Assembly: GCA_022562855.1 (NCBI GenBank)
Contig: JADFON010000105.1
Span: 1 to 6,574 of the forward strand
Source of the DNA: Candidatus Zhuqueibacterota bacterium
GTDB lineage: Bacteria; SM23-31
Direction of reading: 5' to 3'
Length of the DNA: 6,574 nt
The notes beneath the pieces are model-generated. The model was not told the DNA's origin and did no database searches. It was given only the letters and a program-made list of their open reading frames with translations. Of the stretch, positions 1 through 5,506 are shown piece by piece. Position 1 is the stretch's first letter, and each line of letters begins with the position of its first letter. Made by a program: the position numbers and the translations under genes.

Positions 1-164
1 CCGTTGAATCCGGGAAAATTGCCAACCTAATTCTTACCAACGGTGATATATTCAATGACGATACGGTAATAAAACATGTATTTATTGATGGGAAAAAAGA
101 AGATATGGAAGAATCTGCGGCGCAAGAACGTGGTAGAGGAAGACGCGGCAGAGGTGGAAGATAA
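1..164 (+). CDS. Amidohydrolase-family protein, C-terminal fragment with Gly-Arg-rich tail
   Basis: Only the last 53 codons (from base 3) lie in the window; the start is off the left edge. The fragment begins VESGKIANLILTNGDIF and continues to VIKHVFIDGKK. This is the usual closing beta-sandwich segment of imidazolonepropionase-like amidohydrolases, which ends on the pattern GKxANLxxxxGD...VxxVFxxGK. It resembles the C-terminus of the gene at 1608-2930 (GKMANIVVTNGDM), so these are probably tandem paralogues. After the domain the protein ends in an acidic stretch (EDMEESAAQE) and an Arg-Gly tail (RGRGRRGRGGR). That tail is unusual for an enzyme of this family; its role is unknown. The next gene starts 76 bases downstream and no terminator is visible between them, so cotranscription is plausible. 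The family call is firm. Substrate and catalytic competence cannot be judged because the metal-binding part is missing. Confidence 0.75.
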   Translation, partial: VESGKIANLILTNGDIFNDDTVIKHVFIDGKKEDMEESAAQERGRGRRGRGGR

Positions 165-240
165 AACCGAATAATTGCAAAATTAATTTCAATATTGAAT
201 TATAAACAGAGCAATGAAGAATAAAAATAAGGAGAACGAT

Positions 241-1611
241 ATGCGCGGATTTCAACTCAAGACTGTCCTGCAGTTAAGCGGGGTGGCTTGCGCCATTATC
301 CGGGTCTTATTTGTGTGTATGCTTTTTGTCGGTGTAACCGTTCCCTCTGTATTCGGACAGGCTGATTTATTTATATCGAACGCTACCATTCTGACAGGAA
401 CCGGCGAAACCATCGAAAACGGATCGATCTTGATCCGGGATGGAAAAATTGCACAAATAGGAACAAATTTGAGCGCTCCTTCAGGCGTTAGTGTTATCGA
501 TGCCACAGGTCAGTACGTTATGGCAGGTATCATCGATCATCATTCACATATGGCAGCATCCGGGATCAACGAGAGCACTTCGCAAAATTCGTCTATGGTC
601 GATATATCGGATGCAATACGTCATGACGATTACGGCATGTACCGCGCTCTTGCAGGCGGCGTTACCACAATCCATGTACTTCACGGAAGTGCAAACAATA
701 TCGGCGGACGAGATGAAGTACTCAAACTAAAATGGGGACGACCCTGGGAAGACTTGCTGATTGAAGGCAACATGGAAGGCGTCAAGTTTGCCCTTGGTGA
801 AAACCCAATAAGAAGAGAAAACAGATATCCGAACTCACGCATGGGACAGGAATTCCAGATACGCAGTTATTTTATACAAGGCGAGGAATATAAACGTCAA
901 TGGGACGAATACGAGGCAAAGATAGCCGGGAAAATCCCCCCTGCGAATGATTATGAAAAGGAAAACGGTCCCATACCCCCGCGAAAAGATCTCCGGATGG
1001 AAACAATGAAAGGCATTCTTGAAGGAACTATCCGTGTACACAGCCATGGTTACAGCAACCAGGAATTGGCGATGTTGATAAGATTAATGGGTGATTTCGG
1101 TACCGCCCCTTACAGCCTCGAACATGCTCTTGAAGGATATATGATCGCTGACGAAATGGCAGCTGCAGGCACGGTTGCTTCGATCTTTCAGGACAGTTGG
1201 AATTATAAGGTAGAAGCTTCGAAATCGATTCCTTTTGCTGCAGCATTGTTGACAGAACGAGGGGTAAAAGTAGCTATCAATTCCGACAGTGGCGAGCGGG
1301 TCAGAAGATTGAACATCGATGCCGCAAAGACCTTGAGATATGGTGACGGGATGTCCGAAACGGACGCTATTAAAACTATCACTGCTAATCCTGCCTACGG
1401 ACTTAGGCTGCATGAACGAATTGGCACAATCGAGGTGGGCATGGATGGCGATATTGCCTTATGGGACGGTCATCCTCTTTCAGTGTTTTCGAAGTGTGTG
1501 AAAACGATTATCGAAGGGGAAGTGTTCTTTGACCGCGAGAAAGCCACGACAACCGATAAATGGCTGCAGGGTGATAAGCCTACGTTTAAACCGATTGGAG
1601 GCGCCAGATGA
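241..1611 (+). CDS. Secreted amidohydrolase, imidazolonepropionase-like, with metal ligands intact
   Basis: A 456-residue protein of the metal-dependent amidohydrolase superfamily, which hydrolyses amide or other C-N bonds; the substrate is unknown. The start at 241 is preferred over the in-frame ATG at 214 because AAGGAG (229-234) sits 6 bases before it. Residues about 12-40 form a signal peptide or anchor (hydrophobic stretch ending VPSVFGQ), so the enzyme should be exported. The N-terminal beta segment is SNATILTGTGETIENGSILI. The metal motif is IIDHHSHM (H101, H103). Other candidate ligands are K182 in VKFALGENP (the site of the carboxylated lysine in relatives), H267 in RVHSHGYSNQE, H295 in SLEHALEGY and D349 in NSDSG. 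The C-terminal signature is GTIEVGMDGDIALWDGHPL. Its stop overlaps the start of the next gene by 4 bases (ATGA), which implies translational coupling. In related bacteria, pairs of secreted amidohydrolases are common, and peptide, dipeptide or cyclic amide hydrolysis are possible roles. Family assignment is strong; function is open. Confidence 0.88.
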   Translation: MRGFQLKTVLQLSGVACAIIRVLFVCMLFVGVTVPSVFGQADLFISNATILTGTGETIENGSILIRDGKIAQIGTNLSAPSGVSVIDATGQYVMAGIIDHHSHMAASGINESTSQNSSMVDISDAIRHDDYGMYRALAGGVTTIHVLHGSANNIGGRDEVLKLKWGRPWEDLLIEGNMEGVKFALGENPIRRENRYPNSRMGQEFQIRSYFIQGEEYKRQWDEYEAKIAGKIPPANDYEKENGPIPPRKDLRMETMKGILEGTIRVHSHGYSNQELAMLIRLMGDFGTAPYSLEHALEGYMIADEMAAAGTVASIFQDSWNYKVEASKSIPFAAALLTERGVKVAINSDSGERVRRLNIDAAKTLRYGDGMSETDAIKTITANPAYGLRLHERIGTIEVGMDGDIALWDGHPLSVFSKCVKTIIEGEVFFDREKATTTDKWLQGDKPTFKPIGGAR

Positions 1612-2930
1612 GAAAACATGCGATTTTCATGTTGGCGGCGCTTTTAGCTGCCGCTATACCGGCAACGATTTCAGCACAGCAATATGCAATTACGAATGCT
1701 ACTATTGTAACTGTCACACAAGGAACGATCAACAACGGCACGCTGGTAATCGACGGCGAATCAATTTCTGCGATTGGCGCTAATGTTAGCGTACCTTCCG
1801 GCGCCGTAGTAATCGACGGAACGGGATTGATGGTGTATCCCGGTATGATCAATACGAATACAAGCCTCGGTTTGACGGAAATCGGAGGCGTTACTCAGAC
1901 CCAGGACCAAAACGAAACAGGCGCATATAATACATTTATCCGGGCGTCTCAAGGCGTCAATCCTAATACGATTATGAAAGGTATCGCACGGTGGAACGGG
2001 ATAACAACGGTTATTACTTCACCCCGTAATCAGGGGCAGGGAGTGTTTGCCGGACATGAAGTCCTTTTAAACTTGAACGGATGGACCGTAGATGAAATGA
2101 CAGTCAGAGACCCGGTCGCCATGCAGATGACTTTTCCGGCTGCCATTGCCTCCGGAGGCAGGGGACGAGGCGGCAGAGGACGAGGCGGACAGACAAGCAG
2201 TAACCGGGAAGACCTTCGGAAACGTTCGGAAAGAATTCAAACTACGGTAAAGGCGTTGTTTGATAAAACGAGACTATACATAAAAGCAAAAGAAGATTTC
2301 GCCGCAGGTCGCAGGTCTACCCCTCCCGCACCGGATCCGACGCTTGAAGGATTGATACCGGTGGTTCAACGCGAAGTACCTGTTAGTATAATTGTTGGCG
2401 GAGTAGATAATATTCGCGATGCAATAAAATTCGTACAAGAGGCAAATATAAGGGCGGTATTTGTCGGAGCAAGCGACGCGTGGAAAATTGCGGATGAATT
2501 AGTACAGGCTGACATCCCTGTTCTGTATTCTCAGTTGCTGTCATCACCCGGTCAAGGCGTTCCTTATGATCTCTACTATACTATTCCATCACTGCTAAGC
2601 AAAAGCGGGGTAAAGTTTGCATTTTCAATCTCCAGTGCGTCGGGAATGTTCGATTTACCGTTTCATGCGGGAATGGCAGTAGCGTATGGTCTGTCAAAGG
2701 ATGAAGCCCTCAAAGCGGTAACCTTATATCCGGCTCAAATGTATGGCGTAGACGATATTATGGGCAGTCTTGAAGTCGGCAAAATGGCAAATATTGTTGT
2801 CACGAATGGAGATATGCTGGAGCCTTCAACAAAGGTACTGTATGAATTTATCCGCGGCGAAAAAGTCGACCTGGATGATAATTATCATTACAAGCTCTAT
2901 ATGAAATACAGAAGCAGGATAAAAAAGTAA
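1608..2930 (+). CDS. Secreted amidohydrolase paralogue, probably catalytically degenerate
   Basis: A 440-residue amidohydrolase-fold protein. The start is set by GGAGG (1597-1601) 6 bases upstream and by the ATGA overlap with the previous gene. Residues 1-24 are a classical signal peptide (LAALLAAAIPATISAQ). The fold signatures are present: SNATI-like ITNATIVTVTQGTINNG, VYPGMI at about 76-81, and EALKAVTLYPAQMYG followed by GSLEVGKMANIVVTNGD near the end. However, the first metal motif, normally D-x-H-x-H, reads NTNTS (N84 and S86 in place of the two His). The strand expected to carry the third His reads SIIVGGVDNIRDA, the fourth reads AVFVGASDAW, and the Asp position reads FSISSASG. These losses suggest a non-catalytic partner, perhaps a subunit of a heteromer with the upstream enzyme. 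Residues 183-194 form a Gly-Arg insertion encoded by a 15-base tandem repeat. Genuine activity with alternative ligands cannot be excluded. Confidence 0.85.
   Translation: MRKHAIFMLAALLAAAIPATISAQQYAITNATIVTVTQGTINNGTLVIDGESISAIGANVSVPSGAVVIDGTGLMVYPGMINTNTSLGLTEIGGVTQTQDQNETGAYNTFIRASQGVNPNTIMKGIARWNGITTVITSPRNQGQGVFAGHEVLLNLNGWTVDEMTVRDPVAMQMTFPAAIASGGRGRGGRGRGGQTSSNREDLRKRSERIQTTVKALFDKTRLYIKAKEDFAAGRRSTPPAPDPTLEGLIPVVQREVPVSIIVGGVDNIRDAIKFVQEANIRAVFVGASDAWKIADELVQADIPVLYSQLLSSPGQGVPYDLYYTIPSLLSKSGVKFAFSISSASGMFDLPFHAGMAVAYGLSKDEALKAVTLYPAQMYGVDDIMGSLEVGKMANIVVTNGDMLEPSTKVLYEFIRGEKVDLDDNYHYKLYMKYRSRIKK
2157..2186 (+). repeat. 15-base tandem duplication encoding a Gly-Arg insertion
   Basis: Two adjacent 15-base units, GGCAGGGGACGAGGC (2157-2171) and GGCAGAGGACGAGGC (2172-2186), differ at one base. 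They keep frame and encode the core of the GGRGRGGRGRGG segment (residues 183-194) of the degenerate amidohydrolase. The unit probably arose by slippage. The same kind of Arg-Gly sequence ends the upstream paralogue at 129-161. Confidence 0.85.
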
Positions 2931-2958
2931 CTATTTCAATACGATTTTTGTAGATTTT

Positions 2959-3003
2959 ATACCCGGTACTGCATATATTTATAAGTGGCGCCGGGTATTT
3001 TTT
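2959..3003 (+). terminator. Rho-independent terminator after the amidohydrolase block
   Basis: ATACCCGG (2959-2966) pairs perfectly with CCGGGTAT (2991-2998), and a run of six T (2998-3003) follows. The loop is long at 24 bases, though partial pairing inside it could shorten it. The element starts 28 bases after the amidohydrolase stop and ends before the promoter of the sigma gene, which is the expected place for a transcription unit boundary. Confidence 0.7.
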
Positions 3004-3036
3004 ATGCTATTGGCGGATAGAATAAATTGAATCAAA

Positions 3037-3064
3037 CGAATCCTTTTGCGAAAAGGTACATCTA
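3037..3064 (+). promoter_or_regulatory. Putative ECF-sigma promoter (autoregulatory) before the sigma gene
   Basis: CGAATCCTTTT (3037-3047), 11 bases, then CATCTA (3059-3064). The identical pair of blocks with identical spacing recurs at 3934-3961 before the thioredoxin gene. Taking AATCC as the core of the -35 and CATCTA as the -10 gives a spacer of about 15 bases, typical of ECF promoters, and sigma factors of this class commonly transcribe their own genes. A start about 7 bases after CATCTA would fall on the ATG at 3071, giving a leaderless message. The spacer also holds the inverted repeat CCTTTT-gcg-AAAAGG (3042-3056). Assignment to the adjacent sigma factor is inference. Confidence 0.55.
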
Positions 3065-3070
3065 TAAGAA

Positions 3071-3643
3071 ATGAAGGAAATTGACGAATCGGAACTGGTA
3101 AGCAAGGCGAAGAAAGGTGATAGGTACGCCTTGACCAAAATTGTTCAATTATACGAAAAGAAAATTTACAATTTCGCCCTGCGTTATCTTCATAACAAAG
3201 AAGATGCTGAAGACGTTTTACAAGAGACATTTTTGAGTGTTGTCAAGGCTATCAACTCTTTTAAGGGGAAGTCAAGCCTGTCGACCTGGATATATAGAAT
3301 TGCCGCAAACGCTTCGTTGATGAAACTTCGGACCCGTGACAGGGTTTTTGAATCGTTTGATGAGGAAAGGATAGATCTTTCAAGAGATTATCCGGCTATG
3401 GACCAGCGTCTTTCACGTTCTCCATTTGATGTAGTAAGCGACAGGGATTTAGCCGAGAGTATTACAAAAAACATTGATAGTCTTTCCCCAAAATACCGTT
3501 CTGTATTCTTACTGAGGGACGTTGAAGGTTTTTCTTCAAAAGAAGTATCAAATATGCTGAATATGACCATTCCGGCAGTCAAGTCGAATCTCCGGAGAGC
3601 GCGTATCGCGCTGAGAGACAAACTGTCTGATGTGTTGGTCTAA
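3071..3643 (+). CDS. ECF-type RNA polymerase sigma-70 factor (RpoE-like)
   Basis: A 190-residue sigma factor with only regions 2 and 4, the normal size and layout of the extracytoplasmic function group. Region 2 (about residues 28-90) includes YNFALRYLHNKEDAEDVLQE and the helix SSLSTWIYRIAANASLMKLR, which recognises and melts the -10. Region 4 (about 132-185) includes LSPKYRSVFLLRDVEGFSSK and the helix-turn-helix TIPAVKSNLRRARIALRDKL, which reads the -35. The linker (about 91-131) is rather long and charged. An in-frame stop lies at 3065-3067, so the ATG at 3071 is the earliest possible start. It lacks a well-spaced Shine-Dalgarno: AAAAGG (3051-3056) is 14 bases away, which fits a leaderless transcript from the putative promoter. 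A zinc-binding anti-sigma gene begins 11 bases after the stop, so the two should be cotranscribed. Confidence 0.93.
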   Translation: MKEIDESELVSKAKKGDRYALTKIVQLYEKKIYNFALRYLHNKEDAEDVLQETFLSVVKAINSFKGKSSLSTWIYRIAANASLMKLRTRDRVFESFDEERIDLSRDYPAMDQRLSRSPFDVVSDRDLAESITKNIDSLSPKYRSVFLLRDVEGFSSKEVSNMLNMTIPAVKSNLRRARIALRDKLSDVLV

Positions 3644-3654
3644 ACAAGGAAAGG

Positions 3655-3879
3655 ATGTACATGGACTGCATTAAACGTATTGAAGATATTTGCGGCGCAC
3701 TCGGCGAAGATCTTAATTCTGCTAAATGTCTCGAGATCAAAAAACACCTTGATGACTGTCCAACGTGCTGCGCTTATGTCGATACAATTAAAAAAACAGT
3801 CGAAATTTATAAAGTCCTTCCCGACCAAGAGGTGCCTGGTTCTGTTCATCGAAAGCTTTGGAAGGTATTGAAGTTATAG
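3655..3879 (+). CDS. Zinc-binding anti-sigma factor (ZAS / RsrA-like), small and soluble
   Basis: A 74-residue protein, 11 bases after the ECF sigma gene, with the anti-sigma zinc motif HLDDCPTC (H31, C35, C38). C5 lies 26 residues before H31, giving C-x25-H-x3-C-x2-C. This matches the zinc ligand spacing I recall for the redox-sensing anti-sigma RsrA of Streptomyces (C11, H37, C41, C44). Extra cysteines at C13, C25 and C39 could take part in disulfide switching. There is no transmembrane segment, so it should act in the cytoplasm, binding the sigma factor until zinc is lost. The C-terminal part (residues about 40-74) is predicted helical. An ATG at 3661 is an alternative start: AAAGG (3650-3654) precedes it by 6 bases and the motif is unaffected. 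Redox sensing rather than another signal is inferred from the cysteines and from the thioredoxin gene next door. Confidence 0.82.
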   Translation: MYMDCIKRIEDICGALGEDLNSAKCLEIKKHLDDCPTCCAYVDTIKKTVEIYKVLPDQEVPGSVHRKLWKVLKL

Positions 3880-3914
3880 CGATTAAATGAATTTAAAAGT
3901 GTGCGGTTTTTGAG

Positions 3915-3937
3915 TTCGATAATCAAAAATTATCGAA
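3915..3937 (+). promoter_or_regulatory. Perfect inverted repeat overlapping the thioredoxin -35 element
   Basis: TTCGATAAT (3915-3923) and ATTATCGAA (3929-3937) are exact reverse complements separated by CAAAA. The right arm overlaps the first bases of the putative -35 block (3934-3944). It could be an operator for a dimeric regulator or a weak terminator for the sigma/anti-sigma unit. The stem is AT-rich and only TCC then four T follow, so a terminator role is doubtful. The sequence alone does not decide. Confidence 0.5.
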
Positions 3938-3961
3938 TCCTTTTCAAGCCAGATGCATCTA
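3934..3961 (+). promoter_or_regulatory. Putative ECF-sigma promoter for the thioredoxin cluster
   Basis: CGAATCCTTTT (3934-3944), 11 bases, CATCTA (3956-3961): the same blocks and spacing as before the sigma gene. The predicted start near 3968 would leave an untranslated leader of about 48 bases before the thioredoxin ATG at 4016, which has a good ribosome site (GGAG at 4005-4008). The spacer bases differ from those at the other site, so only the two blocks are conserved, as expected for a promoter rather than a recent duplication. Confidence 0.58.
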
Positions 3962-4015
3962 ACTTAATATAGAAAATAATTTTAGTTTAATATTTAATAT
4001 GAATGGAGAGAAAAA

Positions 4016-4348
4016 ATGGGAAATTTAGTAACTCTAACCGATGCGAATTTTGATGAAGAGGTTTTACAGTCAGATAAACCCGTCCTGGTGGATTTTTGGG
4101 CGGAATGGTGTCAGCCCTGTCATATGATTGCACCTACGGTAGAGGCATTGTCTAATGATTACGATGGACAGGTAAAGGTCGGCAAACTGGATATAGACAG
4201 CAACCAGGGAACAGCCTCAAAATACCAAATTATGAGTATCCCTTCATTGTTAATCTATAAAAATGGCGAGGTTGTTGAACGCATTGTCGGCGTCGCATCA
4301 AAAGATCATATAGCTGGATTACTTGACACACATTCTAAGGCGGAATAA
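4016..4348 (+). CDS. Thioredoxin with CQPC active site
   Basis: A 110-residue thioredoxin, a cytoplasmic dithiol-disulfide oxidoreductase that reduces protein disulfides. Landmarks fall at the same numbers as in E. coli TrxA: buried D26 in VDFW, active-site cysteines C32 and C35, cis-proline P76 in MSIPSLLIYKNGE, and G92. The active-site loop reads WCQPC rather than the canonical WCGPC, and H36 replaces the usual Lys after it. Residues between the cysteines tune redox potential and partner choice, so this is a real departure rather than a trivial one. GGAG (4005-4008) lies 7 bases before the ATG. There is no signal peptide. It is the first gene after the second putative ECF promoter and is followed 10 bases later by an OsmC-like gene, so it probably leads an operon. 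An anti-sigma with many cysteines upstream makes it a candidate partner or reset enzyme for that protein. Confidence 0.93.
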   Translation: MGNLVTLTDANFDEEVLQSDKPVLVDFWAEWCQPCHMIAPTVEALSNDYDGQVKVGKLDIDSNQGTASKYQIMSIPSLLIYKNGEVVERIVGVASKDHIAGLLDTHSKAE

Positions 4349-4358
4349 GGGGTATATT

Positions 4359-4766
4359 GTGAAGATTGAAGCCAAGTGGCAAAGCGGAATGCATTTTAAA
4401 TGCACTTCTCCGTCCGGTCACACTATAGACGTGGACTCCGGTTCCGACGGGATGACCAAAGGACCTTCTCCAATGGAGTTGTTGCTCCATTCGGTGGCAT
4501 GCTGTTCAGGGATAGATGTGGTGCTTATTTTGCAAAAAAAGAGAAAAGAACCGGAATCGTTGAATGTAACCGTTGAAGGGATCCGGTCGGAATCGCATCC
4601 AAAAAAATATACAGATGTAAAGCTGCATTTCTCCGTCAAACAGGACAGCGTAACAAACGAAGAGATGGAGCAGGCGATAAATCTGTCCCTCGACAAATAT
4701 TGCTCGGTAATCGGTACAATAACGCCAGCAGCAAAAATATCCTGGGATTATACCATAAATAATTGA
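4359..4766 (+). CDS. OsmC/YhfA-family protein (peroxide or thiol stress)
   Basis: A 135-residue OsmC-like protein. The start is the GTG at 4359, preceded by AAGGGG (4347-4352) at 6 bases; this is better than the in-frame TTG at 4323, which lies inside the thioredoxin gene and has no ribosome site. The two conserved cysteines of the family appear as C49 in SVACCSGIDVVLIL and C115 in DKYCSVIGTI. GPSPMELLLHSVA is the helix leading to the first. The GIDVV and KYCSV patterns point to the YhfA-like branch rather than classical Ohr. Characterised OsmC/Ohr members reduce organic hydroperoxides using this cysteine pair; the substrate of YhfA-like members is less clear. C48 next to C49 is an extra cysteine. 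Its place directly after thioredoxin fits a thiol-dependent peroxidase needing a reductant, but this is inference. Confidence 0.87.
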   Translation: MKIEAKWQSGMHFKCTSPSGHTIDVDSGSDGMTKGPSPMELLLHSVACCSGIDVVLILQKKRKEPESLNVTVEGIRSESHPKKYTDVKLHFSVKQDSVTNEEMEQAINLSLDKYCSVIGTITPAAKISWDYTINN

Positions 4767-4824
4767 ACAATGTGTTAGAGGTTCATTGCAAAATAGGTGA
4801 ATTATACTTCGAGGGGAGGGAGTC

Positions 4825-5211
4825 ATGAAATATGGATATTCAAAAAAAGTCGATTTAAGCTTTGATGAGGCGATAGAAAAAGTAATAAGTGAGTTACAAA
4901 ATGAAGGGTTTGGTGTGCTGACGGACATAGATATAAAGAAGACGCTGAAAAAGAAACTCGATGTAGATTTCAGACCTTACCGGATATTAGGAGCATGTAA
5001 TCCTCCGGCGGCGTACAAAGCGCTCATGACAGAGGAAGAAATCGGATTGCTTCTACCCTGTAATATTATTGTGTACGAAAATAAAGAAAACGAAATTATT
5101 GTGTCGGCTACCGAAGTCGATGCGCTATTGTCTTTAGTCGGGAAACCGGAGATAAATGCCGTTGCGCAGGACATAAAGAAAAAACTGCACAATGTCATTG
5201 ATTCCTTATAG
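4825..5211 (+). CDS. DUF302-domain protein
   Basis: A 128-residue single-domain protein matching the DUF302 family throughout. It begins MKYGYSKKVDLSFDEAIEKV, continues with EGFGVLTDIDIKKTLKKKL, then has the hallmark RPYRILGACNPPAAYKAL and the segment EEIGLLLPCNIIVYE. The two conserved cysteines are C58 and C79. The family has no settled biochemical function; members often sit with redox, heavy-metal or sulfur genes. A purine-rich ribosome site, GGGGAGGGAG, ends 3 bases before the ATG. No signal peptide is present, so it is probably cytoplasmic. A 58-base gap separates it from the OsmC-like gene, with no clear terminator, so it probably belongs to the same transcript, although an internal promoter is possible. 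Confidence 0.88.
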   Translation: MKYGYSKKVDLSFDEAIEKVISELQNEGFGVLTDIDIKKTLKKKLDVDFRPYRILGACNPPAAYKALMTEEEIGLLLPCNIIVYENKENEIIVSATEVDALLSLVGKPEINAVAQDIKKKLHNVIDSL

Positions 5212-5222
5212 AGGAAATTTTT

Positions 5223-5429
5223 ATGCCGATGTATGAATTTGAATGCAGAGAATGTGGACAGGAATTTGAAGACCTGGTATTTTCATCAAATTATTCTCCA
5301 GAAGATATTAAGTGTCCCGCCTGCAGCGCCTCAAAGCCGGAGAGAAAGATCTCAGCAGCGGCTGTCGGTGTTTCTTCGCGTTCGAACGGAGGGTCGTGCA
5401 GTTCGGGTTACTCCAGTGGATTTTGCTGA
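5223..5429 (+). CDS. FmdB-type zinc-ribbon protein
   Basis: A 68-residue protein beginning MPMYEFECRECGQEFEDLV, the FmdB-family signature. The zinc ribbon uses C8 and C11, then C31 and C34 (KCPACSASKPERKIS). The tail (residues about 49-68) is low-complexity Ser/Gly with two further cysteines (C59 and the terminal C68), which resembles the Ser-Gly-Cys tails of many small FmdB proteins. These proteins were first named as putative regulators near formamidase genes, but their molecular role is unresolved. AGGA (5212-5215) lies 7 bases before the ATG and the gap from the DUF302 stop is 11 bases, so the two are surely cotranscribed. A hairpin (5451-5471) follows its stop. Confidence 0.87.
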   Translation: MPMYEFECRECGQEFEDLVFSSNYSPEDIKCPACSASKPERKISAAAVGVSSRSNGGSCSSGYSSGFC

Positions 5430-5450
5430 CGAAATTAACCCTGGTTCGGG

Positions 5451-5471
5451 AGCCGGATAGGTTATCCGGTT
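5451..5471 (+). other. Strong short hairpin between zinc-ribbon and CoA-binding genes
   Basis: CCGGATA (5453-5459) and TATCCGG (5463-5469) pair perfectly across a 3-base loop (GGT); A-T and G-T closing pairs extend the stem to 9. Only a short T-poor tail (TTTGTGG) follows, so this is not a convincing rho-independent terminator. It could lower read-through, stabilise the upstream message, or separate expression of the CoA-binding gene. Confidence 0.45.
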
Positions 5472-5506
5472 TGTGGAATTGAATTAATCAGAAAAAGATA
5501 AATATT

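Noticed and set aside
214-240. Earlier ATG at 214 as start of the first complete amidohydrolase
   Set aside because: It lacks a ribosome site and adds a Lys/Asn-rich stretch before the signal peptide; AAGGAG at 229-234 serves the ATG at 241.
252-506. Reverse-strand reading frames over the amidohydrolase, sigma, OsmC-like, DUF302 and CoA-binding genes
   Set aside because: They lie fully opposite recognised genes, show no family motifs and have no ribosome sites; they are shadows of the + strand genes.
3018-3023. TAGAAT as a -10 for the sigma gene
   Set aside because: The region 17 bases upstream is the terminator T-run and has no -35 match; the repeated bipartite motif downstream is the better candidate.
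4323-4358. TTG at 4323 as start of the OsmC-like protein
   Set aside because: It lies inside the thioredoxin gene without a Shine-Dalgarno and adds 12 non-family residues; the GTG at 4359 has AAGGGG at ideal distance.
4768-4800. CAATG...CATTG inverted repeat between the OsmC-like and DUF302 genes
   Set aside because: Five-base arms with a 10-base loop are expected by chance and no T-run follows.
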